Origin: Trichaptum fuscoviolaceum | Taxonomy: Eukaryota; Basidiomycota; Agaricomycetes; Hymenochaetales; Trichaptaceae | DNA: 64,000 nucleotides | Assembly (NCBI GenBank): GCA_910574455.1 | Contig: CAJSYZ010000001.1 | Location: 1,227,599 to 1,291,598 of the forward strand | Direction of reading: 5' to 3' | Shown here: positions 1-10,733 of the stretch, one piece after another | Position numbering within the stretch: position 1 is the first letter of the stretch | How the letters are laid out: each line of letters opens with the position of its first letter | The notes under the pieces: generated by a model | What the model saw: the letters and a program-made list of their open reading frames with translations, nothing else | Database searches by the model: none | Told to the model about the DNA's origin: nothing | Position numbers and translations under genes: made by a program

Positions 1-1473
1 ACCACCGCCGATCGACTGTGCCAGCCGTGAATGGTGTAATCATGCTCTCCGGGAACCCTTTTGCGAAGAAGTCTCATCAACCGGGGTAAAGATGCAGAGC
101 CCCCGAGTAAGCTTATCTCACCAAACGTGGAGAGGCTCAAAGCCTGACTCTAGTAGAGTGATTGCTTTCGGAGGACAACGGCGCGTAGATCGTACTTCCA
201 TGTCGAAACGCAAGCGATTGATCGATCTGTGTAATAGACACCATCTTTAGCGACTCCAAAGAACAGGGCAGCACCCGGTGAGGCGCGATCATGTGCGCTT
301 CGTATGCTCGATTAGCGATACGGAGTTTTGATTCTGACGTTTGTCGGCATTTTCAGAAGCGGGGCAAATGGTCAAAGGAGTTTTAGTCTTCTTGGTGAAG
401 TCCTTCGCGAAGTATTTCAGCAACTTTTCGTCAATTTGATCACCGCCGATCTTGGTGGTCATGGACGAAGCGATAGAATCGAATAAGACCGTGGCGGACG
501 GACAGGACGGAAAAGGGTTAGGGATGACTGTCCGAGGTCGACCACCAGCGCGGTCCGGTCAGGTTCCAAGCCGGGAACGGGCGTCAAGACAGAGACTAAG
601 GAAGCAGCACCCGCCTCATCCAAAAGTTGTAGAACCTTGATACCCGCATCTTCCGCCGCTGCTTCCAATGCAGCACGAGCGTTGTCATCAAACCCACGAC
701 GGCACAGCGATGACGGCCCCATCAACATTCCTTCCTAAAGAAAATCCTGCGCAGACTGGACTAGCGACTTCAAGAATAAGCTCGTCACTTCCTGCACGGT
801 AAGAATGCGTTCAGCGGGAATGGGTTCTGAGCGCGGCGTAGGTAGGACAGACGCTGCGGGGGTGTTTGAACTAGATTTGACGCTTGCTGGGGCAAAGGTG
901 TAGGTGCGGGTTGTAAGATAGAGACATTATATACTGCTACGTCAGGCTGCTCAGGGTGTTGGATTACCGGGTGCAGAGACTACAGGCTCGTCTTTTGGGA
1001 TTTCGGAGAATCTTTCAATAAGTCAACCACCGCGACTATTCTTCAGGACGAAAATACCACACTTTCCCAAGCAAGTTGCGAAAGTTAATGATAGTATTTT
1101 GAGAGTTCTTCACCAACTGTGGCTTTGCTTGGTTTCCAATATACTGGAGGAGGCTTGTATCAGAGTGAATGCCTCGCGGGACAAAAGGTTTACGTTACTC
1201 ACTGTCTCCTCGCCGTGGAAGGACACTGCACATGCGAGCTTGTCTTTCGCCATCCTCATTTGCTATACAGTCCGCAAGACCTTCCTGTATCATGATGTGG
1301 TTATAGAGTAAGGAACATGAGCTATGCATCGCAACGTCTTCAGTCCACTGACCTTGTTCAGAACCGAAATCGATGCGTATGTGTTTTCCAAAGTTGATTC
1401 CAACCACAGTCGGTGTACTCCTACTCGTAGAAGGAGTTGTAGCACCTGGCGCAGTTCCGTTGACTTGTGCCAT
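1..1473 (-). pseudogene. SSZ1: Decayed copy of the ribosome-associated Hsp70 SSZ1 (left part off the window)
   Basis: Read on the minus strand from an ATG at 1473, the sequence carries recognisable pieces of the atypical Hsp70 Ssz1, the partner of zuotin on the ribosome. In order they are an N-terminal TVVGINFG stretch, EGLADCIANEDGERQ (about 1200-1260), FDDNARAALEAAAEDAGIKVLQ with DLGQSSLTL (about 540-700), IGGDQIDEKL (about 430) and FAKDFTKKTKTPLT (about 380). The pieces lie in different frames. For example, one base too many separates the tryptophan from FDD in the VPSWFDD motif near 690. The region between the start and the EGLADC block is scrambled. It is therefore a pseudogene of a normally essential single-copy gene; the working copy must be elsewhere. 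The 3' part runs off position 1. Confidence 0.8.
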
Positions 1474-4400
1474 TTTAGTGTTCGAGTAAAAAACTCTTGA
1501 GGATATTGAGCAAAGTAGCAGTACACGAGATCTATGTTCTTTTTGCACAAATTTCTTCGACTCCGACTTCCGACTCCTGGTCGAGCGGCGGAAAGTGAGG
1601 CAGTCTTTACACGAGATCATATGCCATAATTTGAATATGTTCACCGTGACAAGGCACCCGAAATTTATTTGCTCGACTTCTTTTTGACTTCGACTTCCAT
1701 GGATCGGCATGAACGGATATTATACCGTAGGATCAGCTATAGTCTTATCATCAAAGGCACGATACATGTTAACAATAAGGCTCGAACGAATAAATCTTTC
1801 ATGCACCCGTTACAGCAGCTCAGTGCTAAGATCTCTACATTGCCCCGCCTTTCACAAGTATCTATTTTTCTGTAATTTCGACTCGCTAAGGGCGGCCTCT
1901 TGATCGTACCGCAAGCTGTAAGCTCCTTGATATAAGCCAAGATGTCCGTAGTAAATCCCTTTTTTTCTTCTTCTTTTAGCTATATCACTCCGATTAGTGC
2001 ACCACAAGGGCTGGCGCTTACAGCGCTCAGGTGACGTATCCATCTGCTGCTGACATCCCATACGCAAGAGCTGCTTTCTTTTATCTTTAGCCTAAACTTG
2101 TGCGTCCAAATCATCGCTCTTCCCATGAGACTGTTCGTTTGACGAAATGGAACTACAGACTTACTATTGAGGCTCATTTGCTCGCTCACAGGACGTCAAA
2201 TAGTGTTTTCCTTACTACCTACGCATAGCCTATAGGTACGTGCATTTGACTTATCCGAGATCCTGCAATGCTATTGAACAACGCATCTTTTACAGAAATT
2301 CGGTTATTACGTTCTCCCTTTGCTTCCATTGGAACGACCCGCCGAGTCGGACTTAATGCTCCGTACAAATCCTTATCTACCTGCAGTACAGAAGCTCAAG
2401 TAGGCTACGCGGAAGCTTCAGTGCCATCCGCTATCCTAAAAGATGTGGATCGACTCCAACTCCACCGCGACGGTACATTCACTTTCGGCTGTTACCCATG
2501 ATTAAGCGCTCTTGCATGCGTTCCAGGCTGCAAGCTTGTGGGTCCTGCTCTAAAGGGACGTAAAATCCCGCGTGCATATCTTAATGCTCTGCGTATGAAT
2601 TTCTCAATATGCGATAATTCGCCTCTTACTTCTGTTTTGAAGGAATCTGTAACTGTCACCAGACCGTACGCGACAATGTGATATCCAACTCTAACGAGTT
2701 CCTCGTAGTTGGAGAAAAAGGGAAACAGTAAACTCCACCGGCAACATCTAGATCGCGAAGCTGAATTCTACGGAACGTCCGAGCTTATACATTTAAACAT
2801 GCAGACCCCGCGAACGAGGCGCAAGCAGCAGGCAGTGGCAATCTAGGCTCCCGAAATTCTTCCGCGGGTCGATTCTATCCCCTTAAATGACGCCACCATG
2901 GGGAGAGACACGTTTCGGTAAACTACTACAAGGCAGTACAAGTGTGTAAATTCGGTAAGTAGCGTACTCTGTTTCACCCATCTCATCTGAACAATGTCCG
3001 CCTTCTCGCCCGTTGTGAAGGTCCTCATATCCTTTCTCAATAATGAAGACGATCCTATGCATTGGTCCGCCCGGATCTCCGTGGTAAACAACCTTCAAGG
3101 GATTGTCGATTTAATAATGTGGGTTCAGTTGCAGACTCCGGAAGAACTGGAATTAGGCAAAACCTTAACACATTAACAACAAGTATTTTAGTCGACCTGA
3201 CGAAGAAATGACACCGAATTATCAGCCGCTCCAAGTGTTTCTTGGTTAATGAGTTGAGCATTTATTACGGACCTCGTGGTTACACGACGAACATCACTTT
3301 TCCCTAGACTCGACCCAGCCCCAAAACAATAGAAAGAGGCTATACCTCAACTATAGTGGTCTGGTTTACTAGTCCAACTTTCCTTTCTATTTTTAGGGCT
3401 CTACAGCATGACTCTCCAGGTACGGAAAACAAGTTTTGAGAGTGGAACACTGGATCTTGATGCTCTACATGATCTGAGTCGGCATGCGTTACTCAAGTGC
3501 TTACATCTTTCTCTCAGCTGATTGTACACAAAAACACTTGTACGTGAACACTACTTGAAAACGGGCCAACCGGCGAAACAATCTTCACCCCCCGTTATTA
3601 TGACAGCTGTACCCTTCTCAAGTCTGTTTGTTATTTCTGTCGCTTTATTGACATGATGCTCCTTACTGAAATCTTACATTCGAAATTACAGAATATTGGA
3701 CGATTAGAGTGCACTATGGTACTTCAAGTTGTTTATTGGGTGGTGATGCATAGCATGATGGAGCCAGGTGCGCAGACAGCGGAAGCGAGAAAGACGCTGA
3801 GCGAGGACAAAAACAAAGAAATGATGGCTTCTTTAAGATTGCGAAGGCTCTGTGCAAGGATGGCGATAACAAAATTGGGCTACACTATACCACGAGCGGG
3901 AAGCTGGGACATCAGGCGAGTGATTTGGATAACTAAGAAATAGACCAAACGACTACTAAGGAAAGTAAAAGCCCCCCCGCAATTTATCCGCTTGACTTTG
4001 GGCAAAGCACCAAGGATGTTCACTCCGCACTTCATAAGCTTCTCATCCGGGATTTGTACTAGATTCACACCATTTTGCTGATACTCTGGTCAGAGAATCT
4101 GAATATTCTTTATGTATAATCTTCCTTGAGCCCGAGGCTGATCTAAGATTGCATGTATGTCGAGGATTGCAGAAACTCCTTTGCGTAGTAATGCGGGCGC
4201 GATAATTTTATTATATGTTGATGGAAGCATGCCAAACAATTCTAAGTGTTAGGATATTTTCCGTTGGCCAGTGTCTTTGGAGTCTGGTAGCCTCAGACTT
4301 TGACTGTGCTAGTATAGAATCTGTCATCTTACGTAGCACATGAGGGCAACGTCCATGCAAGATCACATTATAGACGGAAGGTGTCGAGCGTTGGGTAGGG

Positions 4401-5427
4401 TATAAATCAAGGTATGACATTCACCAGTTAGGCAGAAGGCTACAATGCCCAATGAATTAGAACCGTGGAAACGTACTCTATTACTTGAATTCGTCATCAG
4501 TAATACATCACACTATGACGTCACATACGGTAACTTGAACCTATGTGACTGAAAATCAGGAACTCGCAGGGCGCGGCAAAACTAGCAACGAGCAAGTCAA
4601 TTCCGACCTATACGTGATGCTACAAGCTTAGATTGGACAGCAGGTAGTTATTGGCACTCCCGCGATAATTTACAAGCGCAAAAACTCTCAGCCTCGGCTG
4701 CTGTGGCCTAGCGTGTGAATGTGTGCGGAAACAGGGAGTTGAACTTGAAGATGGTCTGACGACATAGTGTACAATTCCAGACTACTACTGACAAACCGGC
4801 GTTAGGTCTACAATCCGAAGATCTTATCAGTCCGACTCAATGAGAAGTACCCAACTCAAAGAGAGCAATTCCCGAGTCGATCGAAATAGTCATGGGGTGC
4901 ATATAGTGGTGCATACAGTCCATATATCACGGATGTTAGGGCCAAGAAGCGCAGTGCTCGAACATGTGTCACCTTGTATTTCATGAGGTAGGATTTATGT
5001 AAGGCGTTTAACAACATGCTGCACCGGGACGGTCCCAGAAATAGCGGGTGCCAGTGATGCAGTAGAGGGACATAGGTCGTGCATGCGAGTGTAAGTAGCT
5101 ATTAAGGCAGCTTGAAGGATCAACACCGACATGCTCATACCTTGAAACTCAAAGATAAACGCAAAAATATTGGGACCAATATGATTTTTTACAACGTTAG
5201 GATCTCCGTACTCTCATATATGATATTTCTTAGCCATTCTAGTCCTACTCAAATAATAACTAATGAGACAATGAAATCAGCTATGTTCAGTGAACATACT
5301 AGAAGATGGCGGAGATGTCTCGGCAAGAGTTCCAGTGCGAAGAGAAAATGGTAATTGACATACCTAGGATTGTTACCCATAACCCACGGATTATCGCACA
5401 CAGGCGCTGACCCGTAGATGAAGGAAG
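1474..5427. other. Gene-poor stretch, no supported gene
   Basis: No open frame here shows a recognisable domain, plausible splice structure or paralogue. Short open frames of 60-96 codons look like chance. The only structured piece is 3050-3265, which resembles a second decayed sequence near 14.55 kb (listed separately). The composition and absence of genes suggest old, decayed intergenic or transposon-derived DNA. Confidence 0.5.
3050..3265 (-). pseudogene. Unidentified gene relic, related to the one at 14.5 kb
   Basis: On the minus strand a frame reads ...VVNVLRFCLIPVLPESATEP, which matches ...VDVLRFARLPVLPENVTAIP read from the minus strand at about 14520-14600. The DNA also matches around CTCCGGAAGAACTGG. 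Both copies are surrounded by broken frames, so they are probably relics of one duplicated gene. I do not recognise the family. Confidence 0.35.
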
Positions 5428-5434
5428 TATAAAT
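5428..5434 (+). promoter_or_regulatory. TATA element of the 5.5 kb zinc-cluster gene
   Basis: TATAAAT followed by TGTTCA lies 88 bp before the start codon. The two best-preserved paralogues have the same element (TATAAAT followed by GGTTNAG) 94 and 99 bp before their starts, so it is likely their shared core promoter. Confidence 0.5.
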
Positions 5435-5515
5435 TGTTCAATGGAAACGGACCCAACGAACAGACTTCACTTAACTCATAGTTTTTAGAGGGCACGGAGG
5501 TCAACAGCCGTACCA

Positions 5516-6260
5516 ATGGACTACGATACTTCGCAAAATGCCTATGCATGCTTTGAAGCAGTCTGGCCTCACCTCGTCCAGAGAATCGGAGCTGCAGTCG
5601 ACGGTGGATCCCAAGAAGATTGAAGAGCTTCAGCAGGCCCCCTACATCGTCCTGCAGAAGCTACCTGAATCATCCGCTGACAGACTGGACCCAGCTTCAA
5701 TCTCGCACAACACTACTGCCTCTGCATGTGCGAAGACGACGCGCAACAGGAATCCATGCCTCGAATGCCAGAAAAAAAGGCAGGGGGTGAGTTGATCGTA
5801 CAACAAAATCACTTTGGAGTTGTCAGAATAACTAGAGGATTGCCCTGTAGTGCGTACGGAACTCAGAGAATCCCGATATATGCGAACGCTGCATTCAGAA
5901 GAGGCTAGTTTGTCGACAGCCCGACAGACACGTCGAAACTCTGACCCTTATGGAGTCGGAATCAGCAGGCCGCGCCGAAGGGGGGGCCGATTTCGCTCTC
6001 GACACTGACAGATACGGAAGCCCTCCCCAAGCTATGCATCTAGGAAATATAAATGTTAACTCCCTGTAAGTCGTAGATATGTGTGGTATAATAGACATTG
6101 ATTGATCGCCCGTAGTCTTCCAGATGGGCGTGGCACACAAAGCTATACTCAATGTCGCATTGATCCTCCGCTCCCCTTGCCGAACGCCAATATGCCAGAC
6201 GAAGGGCCGTATGTTGGACAAAATATGCAAGCGTGCCAGTGGGACTTCCCGTCGAATTAG
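5516..6260 (+). pseudogene. Small Zn2Cys6 zinc-cluster protein, copy 1 (one frameshift)
   Basis: Exons are 5516-5786, 5851-6065 and 6116-6260, matching the three-exon layout of the paralogues at 10 and 16.3 kb. Exon 1 starts MDYDTSQN and contains VWPHLVQRIGAAVDG; it ends in RNRNPCLECQKKRQG. Exon 2 supplies the second half of the cluster, giving CX2CX6CX9CX2CX6C across the splice. Exon 3 ends QWDFPSN, like GIWDFPSK in the 10 kb copy. One extra G around 5603-5607 (in GGTGGATCC) shifts the frame of exon 1 and would stop translation after about 35 residues. Without it the protein would be about 209 aa. Everything else is intact, so the break is recent or a sequence error. Zn2Cys6 clusters bind DNA; a specific role is unknown. 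Confidence 0.75.
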
Positions 6261-6806
6261 AACCTCATCGTAGTAGTATGCGATTCTCCCGCTGGCACAG
6301 ATGATCAGCAATAAGCTTCACTATAATGTACGCAACATGACACACCTGTTTGAAATACACGAGAATTGCTTATGAAGCACAATGTACCACCTATTAAACC
6401 ATTCGAATTCGTTGACAAAAGGCATGGCAACTCTTATTTTTTTTTACTACGGACGGTAGTCCAAAAAAACAAACAAATGATTAGTTATAGCCTCGCACAC
6501 ATAGCACACCTCTAAATTCACGGGATATCGGCCTCGAGCTCGAGTCCACCCACGAACAATTATCTCTGTCAGATCTTGAGATCTTGTGTCTTCACAGTAA
6601 TTGCACTTGCTTGCAAAATGACCACCCTTGAGATCTTTGAGGATACTATGACAGGGAGCTTCAAGAAACTCGCTGTGCTTCTTGACTTCGAATCCGGTTT
6701 AGCGTTAATGTGATTCTAAAGAGTGTATCGGTTAAGGAACTGGATCGCCTTTCGAGGACTTTATAGAAGCGAGGAACCTTCCGCGACGCCGACAATAGGC
6801 TAAAGC
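6261..6806. other. Intergenic, nothing recognised
   Basis: No gene, RNA or repeat is visible apart from short A/T runs near 6430-6475. The last nine bases (6798-6806) are the left target-site duplication of the adjoining MITE. Confidence 0.5.
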
Positions 6807-6954
6807 CAGTCTCCTACCCAAACCCTCCCACGGTTCGGAAGAGGCCGAGGCCTGTTGAGGGGACCCTTTACCGACCAAAAGGGTCCCCTCAACTTTCTTT
6901 GACCCTGAGGCCTCGGCCTCTTCCGAACCGTGGGAGGGTTTGGGTAGGAGACTG
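6807..6954. mobile_element. 148-bp foldback MITE with 9-bp target-site duplication
   Basis: The element starts CAGTCTCCTACCC and ends GGGTAGGAGACTG. It is almost one continuous hairpin: arms of about 60 bp, including GAAGAGGCCGAGGCCT and its complement, close on a short loop near 6873 (GGGGACCC / GGGTCCCC). Both sides carry the same nine bases GGCTAAAGC (6798-6806 and 6955-6963), a target-site duplication. Nine bases is typical of Mutator-like elements; an 8-bp hAT-type duplication plus one extra G is the alternative. It has no coding capacity. The arms are nearly identical and the duplication is perfect, so the insertion is young for this otherwise decayed region. Confidence 0.85.
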
Positions 6955-6963
6955 GGCTAAAGC

Positions 6964-7356
6964 AATTTGATAATATATGGCCCTGACTCTAGACTTGTAA
7001 TCGATGCGAGAATCAGTGAATCATTAGGTACTAGGTACCGGACCAAGCTTCCTCACTGGCAGGCAGGTCATCATCTCTCGCCGTCTGGGAGAAGAGAGCG
7101 AAAATAGAAGGCGCACTATTATTCTTTCCCTAGACTAGTGGATAGGATCCCTTAGGCTTCTCGACACCTTCGTACCCCAATGCACCACGTGTCGAAACTG
7201 GATCTCTTACTAGTGTAACATGACACTCGCAATTCATCTTCCTTCGCCTCTAGCATTTTCTGAGAATATGTATACTTTCGATCTCAATTATACAGCAGAT
7301 CCCGAAGTTTATCCCAAGCAAGTGAGACACTTTAACTCACGTAGTTCTTTAAAAAA
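6964..7356. other. Intergenic, nothing recognised
   Basis: I see no supported gene or repeat between the MITE and the 3' end of the SDR relic. Confidence 0.4.
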
Positions 7357-8157
7357 GTACTTACTTATGTATGTTCTGGCCATTGACCCGGGAAGCCTCT
7401 GGACTTGCTAAAACGGCAGCGCTCGCGACCTCCTCCGATTGTCCAATTCGTTTTCTGTGGATGCGCGTTCTCGATGAACGATATCACTTGATGTGGTTTA
7501 CCATCGCGGAAGAGATCAGTGTCGATCGGACCGGGAGTAACACATTTGACATTGACTCCCGGGCTCCGAGGTCCTTCGCAAGTACGTGGGTGATATGCTC
7601 AATAGCCCCTTTCGTTGTCGCATAAAGAAGGTAGTTGGGCTGGACAGTGCTTGCGAGGGTCATCGAGATCGAGAAGAAGATGACCCCGAGCCTGCAATAC
7701 AGTCAAGGGACAGGGAAAGTAGCGCCAAGACGCATGAGCCCCGTGTGAGGCAAGATGTGGGATATATTTTACTCACCGGTCGACAGAAAAAAAGACGCTG
7801 CAGACTTCGCGAGTAATAGTGGTTGTCGTCCTGAACGCGGGTATCATACGCTAGCGGACATCAACGAGGCGCACTATGAGGCGCACTTTAACACCATGTC
7901 GATCTTCCCGAACGCTTTTACCGTTTGATCCAGCAAGGCCTGCACTTGTGTCGCGTTTGCGACATCACCCTTCACCGAGATCGCAGCGCCGGCACGCTTG
8001 GCATTCAACGCGTCTACAAGCTTTCGCGTTGCTGACATAGTAGCTGACAACGCTTGCGCCGTCGTCATTCGGACGGTGTGCATTGGCTGAACCGATGCCA
8101 CGCGACGACTCGGCCAGTCACTAAAGCAACTTTGTTGGCGAGTGAACGAAGGGACAT
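7357..8157 (-). pseudogene. Decayed short-chain dehydrogenase (SDR) copy
   Basis: This minus-strand copy follows the intact SDR at 36.05-36.96 kb base by base, including the upstream region and the first intron (GTGAGTAAA...). It keeps pieces such as MSLRSLANKVALVTG, ALNAKRAGAAISVKGDVA, TQVQALLDQTVKAFGKID and VQPNYLLYATTKGAI. It has lost the glycine-rich motif frame (TGSSRGIG in the intact gene). It carries several small insertions and deletions and an inverted block at about 7820-7897, and it lacks a clean end. It is a segmental-duplication relic, not a working reductase. Confidence 0.85.
7820..7897 (+). other. Micro-inversion inside the SDR relic
   Basis: This stretch reads in the plus direction as VVVLNAGI...ADINEAHYEAHFNT, the NAG segment of the SDR. 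The sequences on both sides read as SDR only on the minus strand (AFGKID before, LAKSA after). About 75 bp has therefore been turned around in place. Confidence 0.75.
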
Positions 8158-9863
8158 GACTTGGCGGCTCGAGTGAAACGGTGGTGGAGAGGGATTAGCA
8201 GATGGCAATTGTCTTACACTCCGAGTGTAAGACATATTTCTATACTCCTCGTTTCAGCCCGTTGGATCGTCATTGCTGCATAGTTCGGTCTGATATGGAA
8301 AAGACGAGCTTGCGACCGAGGACGCGGACGCACAAAGGTCAACTGTTACCTGTGAATATAACGGTTATTACTCAAGAACATACATACATATTACTCCAAA
8401 ATATACACACCCATGATGTGCACAACTTGAAGACGATGTCCGACCTCCGGACTGACATTCAACTTGAAGAAGTTCAAGTTGCGCAATACGGCAGTTTTTT
8501 TACCACGGTACACAAACTTCATCGTGACTCAGTTCGGCAGAATTACTTTTTCTATTTCTACCTTCCACGTTCTGAACATCATATTGATGTTCAAGTACAG
8601 CAAGGACATCAGGCTCTTTATTAGAGGATCCGAAAAAAAAAATGGCAGACGTAGCATGCCTTGGACCTTGGTTCATGTTTGTCTCATAAAGTTTGGCTAG
8701 CTGGCTTTCGCTTTTAAATTCCAGCGATCGAGGCGCGATGTCCTCTCGTTCAGACTCCAGCCAGTTGCCACGGGCTATTGCGCTTTCAAGTTACTACTAC
8801 TAGAAAACGCATAGCATCGCTAGTCTTGCTGATCGTATAGGGGAAGGGTGAGGGGTGTCTCATTTGGCTACAGCATATGTAAGGATTTTTCGTTCATACA
8901 GTACGTGCTGTGTCTGATCTTTGTACCTTCCTTGATTTTGAGAGGGCGTCGAATGTCGACGCCGAGCCAGTATACGCAAGAGCTCTGCCTAGTTATCATG
9001 TCTGTAAATTACAGACGGGGTAAGTCTTCTACCCAAACCCTCCTTGCACTAGAACTTTCTTCGCCAAGGTTACCGGAGACCTGACCATCCCATTCACTGC
9101 CGGCACAGTAATAGATGGACCATGGGTCTAAAAGAAACTCTACACTGAGACGTCAGAGAAAATTAGTGCAACCTAAACGTTCTTTTTGCCCGACTCGCTA
9201 GCAATCGATAGGACCCCCAGTTATGGTATCAATGATAAGATCTCGTGTCGATTACATGTCAAGAATCAAGGTCGCAAGTGGAGCGCTTGCTCTCATTGAC
9301 TCCAGGCTGGCTAGTGCAGATCTTTCTTTCTATCTCCGCTCCCCTTCAAGTTGTCATGAATGTCGAAAGGCGAGTATCTTCTTCGGCGGCTACAGTCTCT
9401 CGTGATGCGTATAATCGGCTGTGTTGGATATACTACCGGTAGGTCCAGGTCTATATTAGTAGCCGGATTCCCGCATCCGAAGACCACGGATTAAGTGTTG
9501 TATTTTTAATCTTCAATAATCCATTAACTATACAGTTGTCTATGTAGTTCACATTAGCACAAGGTACGAGTGCTATTCTGTACTTTGGTGTATGAGTAGA
9601 GGTCGAGCTAATCGAACCGACAGTTTTAGGGTGCGCTTCGACGATATTCATGACTAGGTAAATGACATTTCCAATTATTGTGTACTATCGCGAGAGTGAT
9701 AATGCCTATACAGGAACCTGAAGCTCTGATGATAATTAAGCGACGGGCAAAATCAGGGGTAGATCTAGCTGCATTGACAGGTATGCCAGTGCCCTGACAA
9801 GACAGGCGACGCTAAATGATGGAAAACAACATTTTCTCAAAACACGGCATTTATTGAAAGTGT
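8158..9863. other. Intergenic; upstream remnant of the SDR duplication, otherwise empty
   Basis: From 8200 to about 8340 the sequence resembles the region upstream of the intact SDR (37.02-37.16 kb), for example AAGACGAGC(T/C)TGC near 8300. So the duplication included the promoter. A short run at 9023-9043 matches the end of the 6.8 kb MITE. No gene is supported. Confidence 0.5.
9023..9043 (+). repeat. Fragment of a foldback-MITE terminus
   Basis: The sequence AGTCTTCTACCCAAACCCTC here matches the terminal AGTCTCCTACCCAAACCCTC of the MITE at 6807 with one mismatch. No second arm follows, so it is a broken end. Confidence 0.45.
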
Positions 9864-10639
9864 CTACTTTGACGGGAAATCCCATATCCCAATGTTTTGT
9901 CCGTCGGATGACCCTGCGTTCAGCATTGCATTGACGTTCGCTTGTTCGGGGCCGCCGCCGAAATGACCGGTGGTACTTTGAGAATAATCCTGTAGGTTTT
10001 GCATAGTTGTGAAGCTGCATGGTTAATCAGTTCATATTCCTAGGCTATACCCATCTGCGACTCACTCGAAATTGTTGACCGCGACCGCCAAATGCATAGT
10101 CTCTTGAGAGCTTCGGAACGAGTGGTCAATATCCAAGGTGTGCCCCCCTTCTACTCCGCTAGAATTCATAACCGCCTGACCCCCAGTGACAGGTTCAGAA
10201 GATGGGGTCGACGACTCGGCGAGATTCTCGATGTTCCTGTTGTACAGTCCACAGGACAGCTTTTTCTGACTGCACCGCTCACATGTGTCAGGATCAGCCG
10301 GGTTCCGAATGCACTACAAGAAGATTCGTTAATGCTATCGCTTGATTGCTGACACCCACTCACCCTTTGCCTTCTCAATTTGCACGCATGGCACGGATTT
10401 CTGTTTCGCTTGGTCTTAAGAGACGGAAGGACGCTGCTTCTAGCATCATCGGAGTTCGTCGCCGGGCCCTGGTTGCCAGCTGAACGTACGGATTGCATCT
10501 GCATAAGGGAGTAGGGAGCTTCCTGGAGCACTCTGATTTTTGTAGGATCCCCATTAACGGCGGCTCCAATTGTCTCAACAAGATGAGGCCAAAGCGCGTT
10601 GAAAACTTCTCCGACGTCTTTCGAAGCAGGGTAGTCCAT
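9864..10639 (-). CDS. Small Zn2Cys6 zinc-cluster protein, copy 2
   Basis: Three exons on the minus strand, 10639-10364, 10313-10066 and 10014-9864, give 224 aa with correct phases (0 then 2). The N-terminus (MDYPASKDVGEVFNALWPHLVE...IGAAVNGDP) is shared with the paralogues. A basic run KRNRNPC leads into the cluster CHACKLRRQR, the intron falls just before the third cysteine, and exon 2 continues C...CERCSQKKLSC. Spacing is CX2CX6CX9CX2CX6C, that of a fungal Zn2Cys6 binuclear cluster. The tail ends GIWDFPSK. There is no room for the large fungal transcription-factor middle domain, so this is a minimal DNA-binding protein if it works as one. A TATA box lies 88-94 bp upstream. Function is inferred from the cluster only. 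Confidence 0.85.
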
Positions 10640-10726
10640 CGTATGACCGCGTCAACTTCGGAACAGGCTGGTGTTAGCTGAACGGTTGTGAGTAGAGCCT
10701 TGTCTCCGGGTATATCTATCTCAACC

Positions 10727-10733
10727 ATTTATA
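10727..10733 (-). promoter_or_regulatory. TATA element of zinc-cluster copy 2
   Basis: Read on the minus strand this is TATAAAT followed by GGTTGAG, 94 bp before the ATG at 10639. It is nearly identical to the element before the 16.3 kb copy. Confidence 0.55.

Noticed and set aside
1195..1710. The 171-codon minus-strand frame as a complete gene
   Set aside because: Only its middle matches the SSZ1 start. The frame leaves the family sequence after TVVGINFG, and it is part of the relic.
8202..8700. 140-codon frame at 8.2-8.6 kb as a gene
   Set aside because: The first part overlaps the duplicated SDR upstream region and the rest has no protein-like features.
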